64,000 nt of DNA from Agromyces badenianii (GCF_003070885.1 NZ_CP028913.1:2356001-2420000); one strand, 5' to 3'. Shown: positions 37,641-46,300, counted from the stretch's first letter. The notes: generated by a model from the letters alone, not told the origin. Numbers and translations: made by a program.

Positions 37641-38624
37641 ATGATCGACTGGATTCAGATCTTCTCCAACGCGGCGCAGGAGCTCATCAGCCCCACGACC
37701 GCGGCGTACGCGCTGGCGGCCCTCGGCCTCGCGATCCACTTCGGGTACACGGGCCTGCTGAACTTCGGCCAGGCCGGGTTCATGGCGCTCGGCGCCTACG
37801 GCTACGCCATCTCGGTGCTCTCCTTCGGCCTGCCCGTCTGGGCGGCCGTGCTCGTCGGCATCGGCGCGTCCGTCGTGTTCGCGTTGATCCTCGGCATCCC
37901 GACCCTGCGGCTCCGGGCCGACTACCTCGCGATCGTCACGATCGCGGCGGCGGAGATCCTGCGGCTCATCTTCACGACGAACACCTTCGAGGCGGTCACC
38001 GGGTCTGCTCAGGGCCTGAACGGGTACAAGGGCAGCTTCGCCGCCCTCAACCCGATCCCGAAGGGCACCTACGGTTTCGGCCCGTTCCAGTACAACGAGT
38101 ACGACTGGTGGCTGCGAATCGTCGGATGGACCGTCGTGGTGCTCCTGGCACTGCTGACCTGGCTCATCATGCGCAGCCCGTGGGGCCGCGTCATCAAGGG
38201 CATCCGTGAAGATGAGGACGCGGTACGCGCACTCGGCAAGAACGTCTACTCGTACAAGATGCAGAGCCTGATCCTCGGTGGCGTCTACGGCACCCTCGCG
38301 GGCATGATCTTCGTCCTGCCCCGAGCGGTCGTGCCGGCGAACTACCAGACCTCGCTCACCTTCTTCGTCTATGCGATCCTGCTCCTCGGCGGGGCCGCCA
38401 CGATCCTCGGGCCGATCATCGGCTCGATGATCTTCTGGGTGCTGCTCTCCTTCTTCTCGGGCTTCATCTCCCGGGCGGTCGAGGCGGGCTGGCTCCCGTT
38501 CATGACGCAGGTGCAGGCCGGACAGCTCCGGTTCATCCTCGTCGGCGTCGCGATCATGTTGATCGTGATCTTCAGGCCTCAGGGCATCTTCGGAAACAAG
38601 AAGGAGCTGGCCTTTGTCAAGTGA
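37641..38624 (+). CDS. livM: Branched-chain amino acid ABC transporter permease LivM
   Basis: 327 residues, ATG with AAGGAGG upstream, 12 bp after livH. Eight to nine membrane helices; GYTGLLNFGQAGFMALGAYG matches the family start, and the EAA-like coupling loop is in MRSPWGRVIKGIREDEDAVRALGKNV. It pairs with LivH to form the membrane channel. It overlaps livG by 11 bases. Confidence 0.96.
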   Translation: MIDWIQIFSNAAQELISPTTAAYALAALGLAIHFGYTGLLNFGQAGFMALGAYGYAISVLSFGLPVWAAVLVGIGASVVFALILGIPTLRLRADYLAIVTIAAAEILRLIFTTNTFEAVTGSAQGLNGYKGSFAALNPIPKGTYGFGPFQYNEYDWWLRIVGWTVVVLLALLTWLIMRSPWGRVIKGIREDEDAVRALGKNVYSYKMQSLILGGVYGTLAGMIFVLPRAVVPANYQTSLTFFVYAILLLGGAATILGPIIGSMIFWVLLSFFSGFISRAVEAGWLPFMTQVQAGQLRFILVGVAIMLIVIFRPQGIFGNKKELAFVK

Positions 38625-39528
38625 TGTCACTCCCACGTCCAAGCCGGTGAAGACCACCGGTCTCCACGTCGGTGCAGCAGAACCGGGATGCCGCAAGGTC
38701 GACCCGATCCTCATCGCCGACGGCGTCACCCGCACCTTCGGCGGTCTCAAGGCGGTCGATGTCGAGCACGTCGAGATCCCCCGCGGTGCGATCACCGCCC
38801 TCATCGGCCCGAACGGCGCCGGTAAGACCACGTTCTTCAACCTGCTGACGGGCTTCGACAAGCCCGACTCCGGCACGTGGGAGTTCGAGGGGCGCTCGCT
38901 CGCGCACGTCCCGGCCTACCGCGTCGCCCGCATGGGCCTCATCCGCACCTTCCAGCTGACGAAGGCCCTCGGGCTGCTGACCGTGCTCGACAACATGAAG
39001 CTCGGAGCGAAGGGCCAGAGCGGCGAGAACCTCTTCCGCTCGGTGCTGCCCTTCCTCTGGCGCAAGCAAGAGGAGGAGATCGAGGCGAAAGCCGTCGAGC
39101 TGCTGACTCGCTTCAAGCTCGACGCCAAGCAGACCGACTACGCCGCGAGCCTCTCGGGCGGGCAGCGCAAGCTGCTCGAGATGGCGCGGGCCCTCATGAG
39201 CGATCCCACGCTCGTGATGCTCGACGAGCCGATGGCCGGGGTGAACCCGGCACTGACGCAGTCGTTGCTCGACCACATCCTCGACCTGAAGTCGCAAGGC
39301 ATGACCGTGCTGTTCGTCGAGCACGACATGCACATGGTGCGCCATATCGCCGACTGGGTCGTGGTGATGGCCGAGGGCCGCATCGTCGCCGAGGGCGATC
39401 CGCACACCGTCATGGAAGACCAGGCCGTGATCGACGCCTACCTCGGCGCCCATCACGACGCCGATCTCGGCGCGACCGACACCGAGCACGTCGAAGTTCT
39501 GAAGGAGCTCATCGATGACGAACAGTAA
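38614..39528 (+). CDS. livG: Branched-chain amino acid ABC transporter ATP-binding protein LivG
   Basis: 304 residues. TTG start at 38614, inside the end of livM, with AAGGAG eight bases upstream. Walker A GPNGAGKTTFFNLL, LivG-type long insertion (LLTVLDNMKLGAKGQ), signature LSGGQRKLLEMARAL, Walker B LVMLDEPMAGVNPAL, and switch His in LFVEHDMHMV. The first 30 residues are a polar extension before the ATPase fold. The C-terminus is long and acidic (TDTEHVEVLKELIDDE). Confidence 0.95.
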   Translation: MSSDVTPTSKPVKTTGLHVGAAEPGCRKVDPILIADGVTRTFGGLKAVDVEHVEIPRGAITALIGPNGAGKTTFFNLLTGFDKPDSGTWEFEGRSLAHVPAYRVARMGLIRTFQLTKALGLLTVLDNMKLGAKGQSGENLFRSVLPFLWRKQEEEIEAKAVELLTRFKLDAKQTDYAASLSGGQRKLLEMARALMSDPTLVMLDEPMAGVNPALTQSLLDHILDLKSQGMTVLFVEHDMHMVRHIADWVVVMAEGRIVAEGDPHTVMEDQAVIDAYLGAHHDADLGATDTEHVEVLKELIDDEQ

Positions 39529-40282
39529 TCCCGCCCCGGGCGCGGTGCTCGAACCCGTCGGCGACATGGTCGTCGAGGTCGATACGGTGACGGCGGGCTA
39601 CCTGCCCGGCGTCAACATCCTGAACGCGTGCTCGCTCCAGGCGCGGCAGGGTGAACTCATCGGCATCATCGGCCCGAACGGTGCCGGCAAGTCCACCCTG
39701 TTGAAGGCGATCTTCGGTCTCGTGAAGGTGCGAGAGGGCACGATCCGCCTGAACGGTGAAGAGATCACGAACCTCAAGGCGAACAAGCTCGTCGCCAAGG
39801 GCGTCGGCTTCGTGCCCCAGACGAACAACGTGTTCCCGTCGCTCACCATCCAGGAGAACCTCGAGATGGGCCTGTTCCAGAAGCCCAAGGGGCTGAAGGA
39901 ACGGCTCGAGTTCGTCACCGAGATCTTCCCCGAGCTCGGCAAGCGACTCGGCCAGCGGGCGGGCTCGTTGTCTGGCGGCGAGCGCCAGATGGTGGCCATG
40001 TCGCGCGCCCTCATGATGGGGCCGCACGTGATGCTCCTCGACGAGCCGAGCGCCGGCCTCTCGCCCGTGCGCCAAGACGAGGCCTTCCTGCGGGTGAAGG
40101 AGATCAACCGCGCCGGCGTCACGACGATCATGGTCGAGCAGAACGCCCGTCGCTGCCTGCAGATCTGCGACCGCGGCTACGTGCTCGACCAGGGTCGCGA
40201 CGCCTACACCGGCACCGGTCGCGACCTGCTGAACGACCCGAAGGTCATCGGCCTCTACCTGGGCACGCTCGGCCAGGACTGA
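39515..40282 (+). CDS. livF: Branched-chain amino acid ABC transporter ATP-binding protein LivF
   Basis: 255 residues. The ATG at 39515 overlaps livG by 14 bases and has AAGGAG eight bases upstream. Walker A GPNGAGKSTLLKAI, the LivF-type PQTNNVFPSLTIQENLEMGL, signature LSGGERQMVAMSRAL, Walker B VMLLDEPSAGLSP and MVEQNARRCLQICDRGYVLDQG. It is the second ATPase of the transporter and the last gene before a terminator. Confidence 0.96.
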   Translation: MTNSNPAPGAVLEPVGDMVVEVDTVTAGYLPGVNILNACSLQARQGELIGIIGPNGAGKSTLLKAIFGLVKVREGTIRLNGEEITNLKANKLVAKGVGFVPQTNNVFPSLTIQENLEMGLFQKPKGLKERLEFVTEIFPELGKRLGQRAGSLSGGERQMVAMSRALMMGPHVMLLDEPSAGLSPVRQDEAFLRVKEINRAGVTTIMVEQNARRCLQICDRGYVLDQGRDAYTGTGRDLLNDPKVIGLYLGTLGQD

Positions 40283-40306
40283 GCAGCGCCGAGCGCGCGC
40301 ACGAAA

Positions 40307-40340
40307 CGAAGGGGCGGATGCTGCGGCATCCGCCCCTTCG
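40307..40340 (+). terminator. Terminator of livHMGF
   Basis: A perfect 15-bp stem CGAAGGGGCGGATGC with a TGCG loop, 24 bp past the livF stop. Confidence 0.8.
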
Positions 40341-40514
40341 CGGTGCCGGAGAGGCCCGCGCCGGGGTCGCCAGCGTCCCTCGGCGAGCGGCCGCGAAGCG
40401 CACCGGCCGCGCCCTGGCCGGCGCCCGCGCCGCGCACCGGGAGGGCCGCGGTTGACGGACCCGTCGATAACCGGCCCTGCCGCCCTTTGCGAGGCACGAC
40501 CCGGGGACGCGAAA

Positions 40515-40542
40515 GAGGGCCCCGGCCGAAGCCGGGACCCTC
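40515..40542 (-). terminator. Terminator of the substrate-binding protein gene
   Basis: Read on the minus strand: stem GAGGGTCCCGGC with one G-U pair, TTCG tetraloop, then TTTCGC. It lies 17 bp after the stop of the binding-protein gene. Confidence 0.75.
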
Positions 40543-40558
40543 TCAGTGACGACCCGTA

Positions 40559-41848
40559 CTAGTTGATGCGGGTGTACTTGTTGTCGTCGCCGTACTCGTA
40601 GACGCCGATGGTCGCCTCGGTCGGGTCACCGTGCTCGTCGAGCGTGATGGGACCGGAAGCGCCGTCGAAGTCGATCTGCTTGCCCTCAGCGAGGAGCTTC
40701 GCGCCGTCGGCGAAGGTGGTGACCTTCTCGCCGTCGCCCGAGCCACCCGACACCTGACGCAGGTACTTGGCGATGTCGGCACCTTCGGTGCTGTTCGCCG
40801 CGTACGCCGCAAGTGCGATCAGGACCGTCGCGTCGTACGACTCGGGGCCGTAGCTGAAGTCGGCGAGGTCGGGATCGATTGCGAGCAGGCGATCACGGAA
40901 GTCGTCTTCGAGCTTCGGGCCGGGCAGCGTGCCCTTCGAACCTGCGATGAGGCCCTCGGCGAAGTCGGCGCTGTAGTCCGACAGGTTGCCGTCGACGAAG
41001 TAGAGCTGTTCGCCGGGGTAGCCCGAGCCGACGAGCGCCGGCACGACGACCTTCGCCTCGTCGAAGGTGATGACCGCGACGGCGTCGGGGTTCGCGGCCG
41101 AGATGGCCGAGAGCTGCGCGTCGAAGTTGGAGTCACCGGTGTTGAAGAGCTCTTCGGCGACCACTTCGCCGCCTGCTGCCTCGAACGCTTCCTTCGTCGC
41201 GGCCGCGAGGCCGGTGCCGTAGGGGTCGTTCAGCACGAGCAGGCCGAGCGTCGAGTTGCCGTCGTCGGCGATCTGCGTGCCGAGCACCTCGCCCTGGAGC
41301 AGGTCGGAGGGCGCCGTGCGGAAGTACAGGCCGGCGTCTTCGTACTCGGTGAAGTCGGGCGAGGTGTTCGCCGGGGAGAACTGCACGACTCCGGCCGAGC
41401 TGATCTGGTCGATGACGGTGAAGGAGACACCCGACGACGCAGCACCGACGATCGCCGAGACGTCCTGCGAGAGCAGGTCGGTCACGGAGACGGTCGCGAT
41501 GTCGGTCGTGGTGTCGCCCGAGTCACGGAAGATCACCTCGAGGCTCATTCCCGCATCCGCCTCGTTGACCTCTTCCGCGCCGAGCGCGACACCGGCCTCC
41601 TCGGGCGGGCCGAGGAACGCGAGCGTGCCGCTCTGGGGAAGGATCGTGCCGATCTTGAGGTCGAGGTCTCGCTCGCCGGCTTCGATCGGCAGTGCGTCAC
41701 CGGTGTCGGCCGGCTCTTCCGTCTCGGCCGACGGCGTGCCGCCCGACGCGCACGCAGACAGGAGGAGGGTGCTGACGCCGGCGATGGCGAGACCCGTCCA
41801 GGCTGCGCGAGCCGAACGCTTGGCCGTGGCCTTCGCGAATACGCTCAT
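40559..41848 (-). CDS. livK: Branched-chain amino acid ABC transporter substrate-binding lipoprotein
   Basis: 429 residues from the ATG at 41848. A lipoprotein signal peptide ends in LLLSAC (lipobox, Cys33). The mature part is a periplasmic-binding type I (LivJ/LivK-like) fold: LKIGTILPQSGTLAFLGPPEEAG, AIVGAASSGVSFTVIDQI, VVQFSPANTSPDFTEY, LLVLNDPYGTGLAAATKEAFEAAGGEVV. It is encoded on the strand opposite to the permease operon and converges with it, so it has its own promoter and terminator. Substrate is inferred from the neighbours only. Confidence 0.94.
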   Translation of the reverse strand: MSVFAKATAKRSARAAWTGLAIAGVSTLLLSACASGGTPSAETEEPADTGDALPIEAGERDLDLKIGTILPQSGTLAFLGPPEEAGVALGAEEVNEADAGMSLEVIFRDSGDTTTDIATVSVTDLLSQDVSAIVGAASSGVSFTVIDQISSAGVVQFSPANTSPDFTEYEDAGLYFRTAPSDLLQGEVLGTQIADDGNSTLGLLVLNDPYGTGLAAATKEAFEAAGGEVVAEELFNTGDSNFDAQLSAISAANPDAVAVITFDEAKVVVPALVGSGYPGEQLYFVDGNLSDYSADFAEGLIAGSKGTLPGPKLEDDFRDRLLAIDPDLADFSYGPESYDATVLIALAAYAANSTEGADIAKYLRQVSGGSGDGEKVTTFADGAKLLAEGKQIDFDGASGPITLDEHGDPTEATIGVYEYGDDNKYTRIN

Positions 41849-41910
41849 GTTGCTCCTTGGGACTGAAGGAATTGGTACACAATGCAGCGCCATGGTGACG
41901 CCGTTGTCTG

Positions 41911-41939
41911 ACAGTATTCCGCGCCAATGGCGGAAACAA
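41911..41939 (-). promoter_or_regulatory. Possible promoter of the substrate-binding protein gene
   Basis: TTGTTT and TACTGT with a 17-bp spacer on the minus strand, 63 bp upstream of the start codon. Both hexamers are poor matches to consensus. The rest of 41849-42113 shows no gene. Confidence 0.3.
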
Positions 41940-42113
41940 GTCAGTGCGGTCACAACCGTGTAACGCCCCCTCAATCGTTACCTCGCCGACACCTCGCCTC
42001 GATCCGGCGCAAGGAACCCGCATGATTCCGGGCTCTCACGCGAGGATCGCGCGTCCGCGACATCCGCTCGCCGTGTGTCGCGAAGAGGGGGACGGCAGAC
42101 CGTCGGCTCGGCC

Positions 42114-43076
42114 TCAGGCCGGTTCGGCGACCACGCGTCGCGAGGCGCGAACACCCCGCAGCAGGTCGACCGTCAGCACGATGAGCGCCACCCAGACGAG
42201 GGCGAACCCGATCCAGCGTTCGGGCGGCATCGGTTCCTTCAGCACGAAGACGCCCACGAGGAACTGGATGAAGGGGGCGAAGTACTGGATGAACCCCATG
42301 AAGATGAGGGGCAACCGTCGCGACGCCGCTGCGAAGAGCAGGAGCGGCACCGCGGTGATCGCTCCGGCGAGCAGGAGCAGCACCGTGTGCCACACGCTGA
42401 CCGTACCGATGGTGAGGCCCGTGGTCATCGACACGAAGACGAGTTGCACGACGGCGAGCGGCGCGAGCCACACGGTCTCGATGGTCAGGCCCGAGACGGC
42501 GTCGACCTTCGGGCCGACCCGCTTCTTGATGAGGCCGTAGAAGCCGAACGAGAACGCGAGCACGAGCGCGATCCACGGCAGCTGCCCGTAGCCGACCGCG
42601 AGCACGACGACGGCGACGATCGAGATGCCGACGGCGATCCACTGCGTCAGATTCAGGCGCTCGCGCAGCACGAGCACGCCGAGGAAGACCGTGACGATCG
42701 GGTTGATGAAGTAGCCGAGCGCCGCCTCGACCACCTGGTTCGAGAGCGCGGCGTAGACGTAGGTCTGCCAGTTGATGAAGATGAGGAGCCCGGCCAGGCC
42801 CATCGTGAGCACGATGCGCCGGTCGCGGAGCAGCACCGCGAGCGGCCGCAACGCCCGCGTGACGGTGATGAGCAGCGCGCAGAAGACGAGGGAGAACAGC
42901 ACGCGCCAGCCGACGATCTCGAACGGACCCGACGGTGCCAGCGCGATGAAGTAGACGGGCAGGAAGCCCCAGAGCCCGTAGGCGCCGATCGCGAAGAGAA
43001 GCCCGGAGCGACTCACGCCTGCCGAGGAGTCCGTCGAGGGGGAAGGCGCGGTCGCGGGGCGGGATGACACCAGCAC
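42114..43076 (-). CDS. rarD: RarD-type EamA family transporter
   Basis: 320 residues with ten membrane helices, GTG start (GTG GTG alternatives a few codons in). The N-terminal FAIGAYGLWGFLPVYFIALAP and LLIFINWQTYVYAALSNQVVEAALGYFINP are diagnostic for RarD, and the tail KEPMPPERWIGFALVWVALIVLT fits EamA. The transported compound is unknown; RarD is often annotated as chloramphenicol-sensitive protein from an old phenotype. Confidence 0.93.
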   Translation of the reverse strand: MLVSSRPATAPSPSTDSSAGVSRSGLLFAIGAYGLWGFLPVYFIALAPSGPFEIVGWRVLFSLVFCALLITVTRALRPLAVLLRDRRIVLTMGLAGLLIFINWQTYVYAALSNQVVEAALGYFINPIVTVFLGVLVLRERLNLTQWIAVGISIVAVVVLAVGYGQLPWIALVLAFSFGFYGLIKKRVGPKVDAVSGLTIETVWLAPLAVVQLVFVSMTTGLTIGTVSVWHTVLLLLAGAITAVPLLLFAAASRRLPLIFMGFIQYFAPFIQFLVGVFVLKEPMPPERWIGFALVWVALIVLTVDLLRGVRASRRVVAEPA

Positions 43077-43190
43077 AGACTACGCCCGGCCCGCGACGCC
43101 GCGCCGCGCCGCGTCAGCCGTCTGACGTCGAGATCCAGCCACACTGCCGCGACCCCGATCGGCCGAGGCATCCGCTCACCGGAACGACGA

Positions 43191-43227
43191 CGAGGCCCGG
43201 ACGCCCCGAGGGGGCATCCGGGCCTCG
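43191..43227 (-). terminator. Terminator of groES
   Basis: A 17-bp stem (CGAGGCCCGGATGCCCC on the minus strand, one G-U pair) with a 3-nt loop starting 18 bp after the groES stop. It makes groES monocistronic. Confidence 0.8.
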
Positions 43228-43244
43228 GATGAATCGTGTCGCCC

Positions 43245-43541
43245 TTAGCGGACGACGACTGCGAGCACGTCGCGAGCCGACAGCACGAGCAGGTCGTCGC
43301 CGCCGAACTTGACCTCGGTGCCGCCGTACTTCGAGTAGATCACCTTGTCGCCGACTGCGACGTCGAGCGGGACGCGGTTGCCGTTGTCATCGATGCGGCC
43401 GGGGCCCACTGCCACGACCTCGCCCTCCTGGGGCTTCTCCTTGGCGGTGTCGGGGATGACCAGACCCGATGCGGTGGTCTGCTCGGCCTCGACCTGCTTG
43501 ATGACGATGCGATCCTCGAGCGGCTTGATGGAAACCGACAC
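43245..43541 (-). CDS. groES: Co-chaperonin GroES
   Basis: 98 residues, the typical size. [20 protein letters not shown] at the start, the mobile loop [20 protein letters not shown], and the roof-loop region [23 protein letters not shown] are all present. It caps the GroEL ring. groEL is not next to it; a terminator follows at once, so any groEL gene must lie elsewhere. Two CIRCE operators flank its promoter, which implies control by HrcA. Confidence 0.97.
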   Translation of the reverse strand: MSVSIKPLEDRIVIKQVEAEQTTASGLVIPDTAKEKPQEGEVVAVGPGRIDDNGNRVPLDVAVGDKVIYSKYGGTEVKFGGDDLLVLSARDVLAVVVR

Positions 43542-43569
43542 GGTTGACCTCTTTCTTGACGAAGACTGG

Positions 43570-43596
43570 TTAGCAGCCTCAGAGCGAGAGTGCTAA
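43570..43596. promoter_or_regulatory. CIRCE operator 1 (HrcA-binding), promoter-proximal to groES
   Basis: TTAGCAGCC-N9-GAGTGCTAA, one perfect arm and one arm with two mismatches to the consensus TTAGCACTC-N9-GAGTGCTAA. It lies 28 bp upstream of the groES start and covers the predicted transcription start near 43594. Confidence 0.85.
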
Positions 43597-43600
43597 ACCG

Positions 43601-43629
43601 AGTCTAGGCGCGATTTGGCACTCGTGCAA
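43601..43629 (-). promoter_or_regulatory. groES promoter
   Basis: Minus-strand TTGCAC (43624-43629) and TAGACT (43601-43606) with a 17-bp spacer, placed exactly between two CIRCE elements. The -35 overlaps the upstream CIRCE. Confidence 0.6.
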
Positions 43630-43641
43630 CGTGAGTGCCAG
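43615..43641. promoter_or_regulatory. CIRCE operator 2 (HrcA-binding), upstream copy
   Basis: TTGGCACTC-N9-GAGTGCCAG; each arm differs from consensus at one or two positions and the spacing is exactly nine. It overlaps the predicted -35 and lies 53 bp from the start of the divergent methyltransferase gene. Confidence 0.8.
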
Positions 43642-43693
43642 CCCGTTCAGCCACGGGCGAACCTCGCCCAAGGGGCGATGCTAGCGTGGCCGG

Positions 43694-44881
43694 GTGGATC
43701 GCGCCGAACTCGTCGAACTGCTCTCGCCCGAGGGCCTCACGCTGCTCGACGGGCTGCCCGACTGGGACTCGAAGGCCGACATCGTCAAGACCGTCGCCGA
43801 CCTCCGCAAGCAGGGGCATCCGCCGACGCTCGTCGCCGCCGTGCTCAGCCAGGCGAAGCTCCGCGCGAAGGCCGGAACGAAGTTCGGCCCGTTCGCCTCC
43901 CGGATGCTCTTCACCGAGGCCGGACTCGAGCAGGCGACGCGATTGAAGGTCGCCGCGCTGCACGCCGGGCGGTTCTCCCGCGCGGGACTCGGGCACGTGG
44001 CCGACCTCGGCTGCGGCATCGGCGGAGACGCCCTCGCGATGGCGGCGATCGACCTCGAGGTCACCGCCGCAGAGGCCGACGAGGTCACCGCGGCCATCGC
44101 AGCGTACAACCTCACCCCGTTCCCACGGGCGCGGGTGCTCCACGAGCAGGCCGAGCGCGTTCCGCTCGGCGGCATCGACGGCGCCTGGCTCGACCCCGCA
44201 CGGCGCACCACCGCGGGCGGCACCACCAGGAGAATCACGGATGCCTCGGGCTACTCCCCCTCGCTCGACTTCGCCTTCCGGCTCGGCGAGCGCATGCCCG
44301 TCGGAGTGAAGCTCGGCCCGGGCACCGATCGCGAGGTCATTCCGTCTGACGCCGAGGCACAGTGGGTCTCGGTCGACGGCGACCTCGTCGAGCTCGGCGT
44401 GTGGTTCGGGCTCGTGGCCCGGCCCGGCATCCGCCGCGCCGCCCTCGTCGTCCGCGGCGAGGCCGCCCACGAGCTCACAGCCGGCGCCGACAGTGAAGAC
44501 GCGCCCGTCGGCCCACTCGGCGACTACCTCTACGAGCCCGACGGGGCGGTGATCCGGGCACGCCTGATCGGCGACCTGGCCCGCGCCCACGGCGCGTGGA
44601 TGCTGAGCAGCGGAATCGCCTACCTCACCGCCGACACTGCGTTCGACTCGCCGTTCGCCCGGGGCTTCCGGGTGCTCGAGCGACTGCCGGCCGACGAACG
44701 GCAGTTGCGCCAGGCGCTCGCCGCTCGCGGCATCGGCACGCTCGAGATCAAGAAGCGCGGCGTCGACGTCGACCCGGCCGCGCTGCGCACGCGACTGAAG
44801 CTGCGCGGTTCGGCATCAGCGACGATCGTGCTGACCCGTGAGGCCGGTCGCCATGTCACGCTGCTCGTCGAGCGGATCTGA
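43694..44881 (+). CDS. SAM-dependent methyltransferase with THUMP-like C-terminal domain
   Basis: 395 residues, GTG start without a clear ribosome site. The class I methyltransferase core has motif I VADLGCGIGGDALAMAA and the motif IV region GAWLDPARRT. The C-terminal part (about 330-395: KKRGVDVDPAALRTRLKLRG, TIVLTREAGRHVTLLVERI) matches the THUMP-like domain found behind such methyltransferases in actinobacteria. An RNA or nucleotide-linked target is likely but unproven. It diverges from groES. Confidence 0.88.
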   Translation: MDRAELVELLSPEGLTLLDGLPDWDSKADIVKTVADLRKQGHPPTLVAAVLSQAKLRAKAGTKFGPFASRMLFTEAGLEQATRLKVAALHAGRFSRAGLGHVADLGCGIGGDALAMAAIDLEVTAAEADEVTAAIAAYNLTPFPRARVLHEQAERVPLGGIDGAWLDPARRTTAGGTTRRITDASGYSPSLDFAFRLGERMPVGVKLGPGTDREVIPSDAEAQWVSVDGDLVELGVWFGLVARPGIRRAALVVRGEAAHELTAGADSEDAPVGPLGDYLYEPDGAVIRARLIGDLARAHGAWMLSSGIAYLTADTAFDSPFARGFRVLERLPADERQLRQALAARGIGTLEIKKRGVDVDPAALRTRLKLRGSASATIVLTREAGRHVTLLVERI

Positions 44882-44886
44882 CGCGG

Positions 44887-44925
44887 GCGTCAGGGCGTCA
44901 CCGCGTCGGTGCGTCAGGGCGTCAC
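44887..44925. repeat. 15-bp direct repeat
   Basis: GCGTCAGGGCGTCAC occurs at 44887-44901 and 44911-44925, just after the methyltransferase stop and next to the end of the convergent gene. Confidence 0.8.
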
Positions 44926-45533
44926 GACGTCAGCGCGCCGAAGACGATCGCGTAGTACCCGATCCAGACGGCCGAGAAGACGAGCCCGGCGAGCCCGGTG
45001 CCGATGCCGACGAAGGCGAGCGCGCGGCCGTGCTCCTCGCGGCGCAGGCCGAGCACCCCGAAGACGATCGCGGCGATCGACAGTGGCAGCATCCAGCCGA
45101 CGAAGAGGGATGCCGCGCCGCCGATGGTGCCGATCACGGCGGCGACCCAGCTGAAGACCCGCCGCTGGGTGCGATCTTCCGCCGCGTCGCTCGCGTCGGT
45201 GCTGCCGGGGCGATGCACGATGAGGAGCTGCCCCGTCGAGATCGACCGGAGCTGCCCGGTGTCGAAGGGCACATCGAACTCGCGCACCGTCGGATCTGGA
45301 CGGAAGGTCGGCTCGGCCGGCTGGAACGGCGCAAGCGCTTCGAGCGGCGTCGAGGCACGGTCGAGTGGGACGACCGGCCGGCCGTCGCCCGCGCCGGCCG
45401 GACCCGACGGGTCGGGTCGACCCGGTGCACCGGCCGCGGTCATCGGGTTCGTTCCGGATGCTTCTGCACTGCTCGCCCCCGACAAGCGGTCGGGGGTCCC
45501 GCCGTCGGGCGAAACCCCCTCGCGCTCAACCAT
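44922..45533 (-). CDS. Two-helix membrane protein of the DUF4190 type, proline-rich N-terminus
   Basis: 203 residues. A long polar N-terminal region (about 125 residues, Pro/Gly/Asp-rich) precedes two membrane helices (WVAAVIGTIGGAASLFVGWMLPLSIAAIVFGVLGL and ALAFVGIGTGLAGLVFSAVWIGYYAIVF) joined by a short RREEHGR loop. That helix-loop-helix is the DUF4190 arrangement, of unknown function. It is the last of three similar genes in a row. Confidence 0.78.
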   Translation of the reverse strand: MVEREGVSPDGGTPDRLSGASSAEASGTNPMTAAGAPGRPDPSGPAGAGDGRPVVPLDRASTPLEALAPFQPAEPTFRPDPTVREFDVPFDTGQLRSISTGQLLIVHRPGSTDASDAAEDRTQRRVFSWVAAVIGTIGGAASLFVGWMLPLSIAAIVFGVLGLRREEHGRALAFVGIGTGLAGLVFSAVWIGYYAIVFGALTS

Positions 45534-45543
45534 GGACTACTCC

Positions 45544-46209
45544 TCAGTAGTAGTAGTTGTTGTCGTAGCTGGCGAAGAGCACGCCCCACAGCACGAACGA
45601 CAGCAGCGCGATGCCGATGCCGACGAATCCGAGGATGATGCCCGTCAGCCACATGCCCTTGGCCGCCGGCTCCTTCTTCTTGCCGAGGAAACCGAGCACC
45701 ACGGCCGCCGCCGGGATGAACAGCTGCAGGATGCCGCCCACGAACGGGATGAAGACGACGAAGAAGCCGATGACGCCGACGATGCCGGCGATCAGCGAGA
45801 TCAGGCTGAGCACGGGGGTCGACTTGGTCGGTGCTGCCGCGCCATAGGCGGCTGCGCCGTACGCGGCCGCCGGAGCACCGTACGCGGGCGCCGGCTCACC
45901 GGGCGCAGCCGGCGCCGGAGCACCGTACCCGGGCGGCGGCGGGGGCGGGGTCGCAGCGCCGTAGCTCGGCGGCACGGGCGGCGCCGGAGGAACGGGCGGT
46001 GCGGGCGGCTCGGGCGCGGCCGGCGGCTCGGGTGCAGACGGCACCTCGGGCACGTCGGGGCCGGTCGCGGAGACGTCGACGGGGGCGACAGGCTCGGGCG
46101 CGCCCGGAATCGCGGGCTCTGGGGCGTCGGGCGACGTGGGCTCGGGAACGCGCGGCGTCTCGGGCTCGGCCGGCACCTCGGGGAGGTCGGGATTCTTGGG
46201 ATCACTCAT
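45544..46209 (-). CDS. Proline/alanine-rich membrane protein, DUF4190-like
   Basis: 221 residues. Residues 1-130 are a low-complexity Pro/Ala/Glu region ending in Gly-Tyr-Gly-Ala-Pro and Ala-Tyr-Gly-Ala repeats. Two membrane helices follow (LSLISLIAGIVGVIGFFVVFIPFVGGILQLFIPAAAVVLGFLG; GIILGFVGIGIALLSFVLWGVLF) with a KKKEPAAKGM loop. It ends in YDNNYYY. Same layout as its neighbours; function unknown. Confidence 0.8.
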   Translation of the reverse strand: MSDPKNPDLPEVPAEPETPRVPEPTSPDAPEPAIPGAPEPVAPVDVSATGPDVPEVPSAPEPPAAPEPPAPPVPPAPPVPPSYGAATPPPPPPGYGAPAPAAPGEPAPAYGAPAAAYGAAAYGAAAPTKSTPVLSLISLIAGIVGVIGFFVVFIPFVGGILQLFIPAAAVVLGFLGKKKEPAAKGMWLTGIILGFVGIGIALLSFVLWGVLFASYDNNYYY

Positions 46210-46255
46210 GGCATTCGCCCTTCTGCGTGGTCGATGGAGGCTCGGTCGGCCCGCG

Positions 46256-46300
46256 GCTCAGTACGGTCGCGCCGCTCAGTACGGTCGCGCCGCTCAGTAC
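46256..46300. repeat. 18-bp tandem repeat (2.5 copies) carrying in-frame stop codons
   Basis: Unit GCTCAGTACGGTCGCGCC at 46256-46273 and 46274-46291, then a partial copy to 46300 that contains the stop codon of the neighbouring gene. Because 18 is a multiple of three, each copy repeats Tyr-stop (TAC TGA) in the gene's own frame. Confidence 0.9.
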
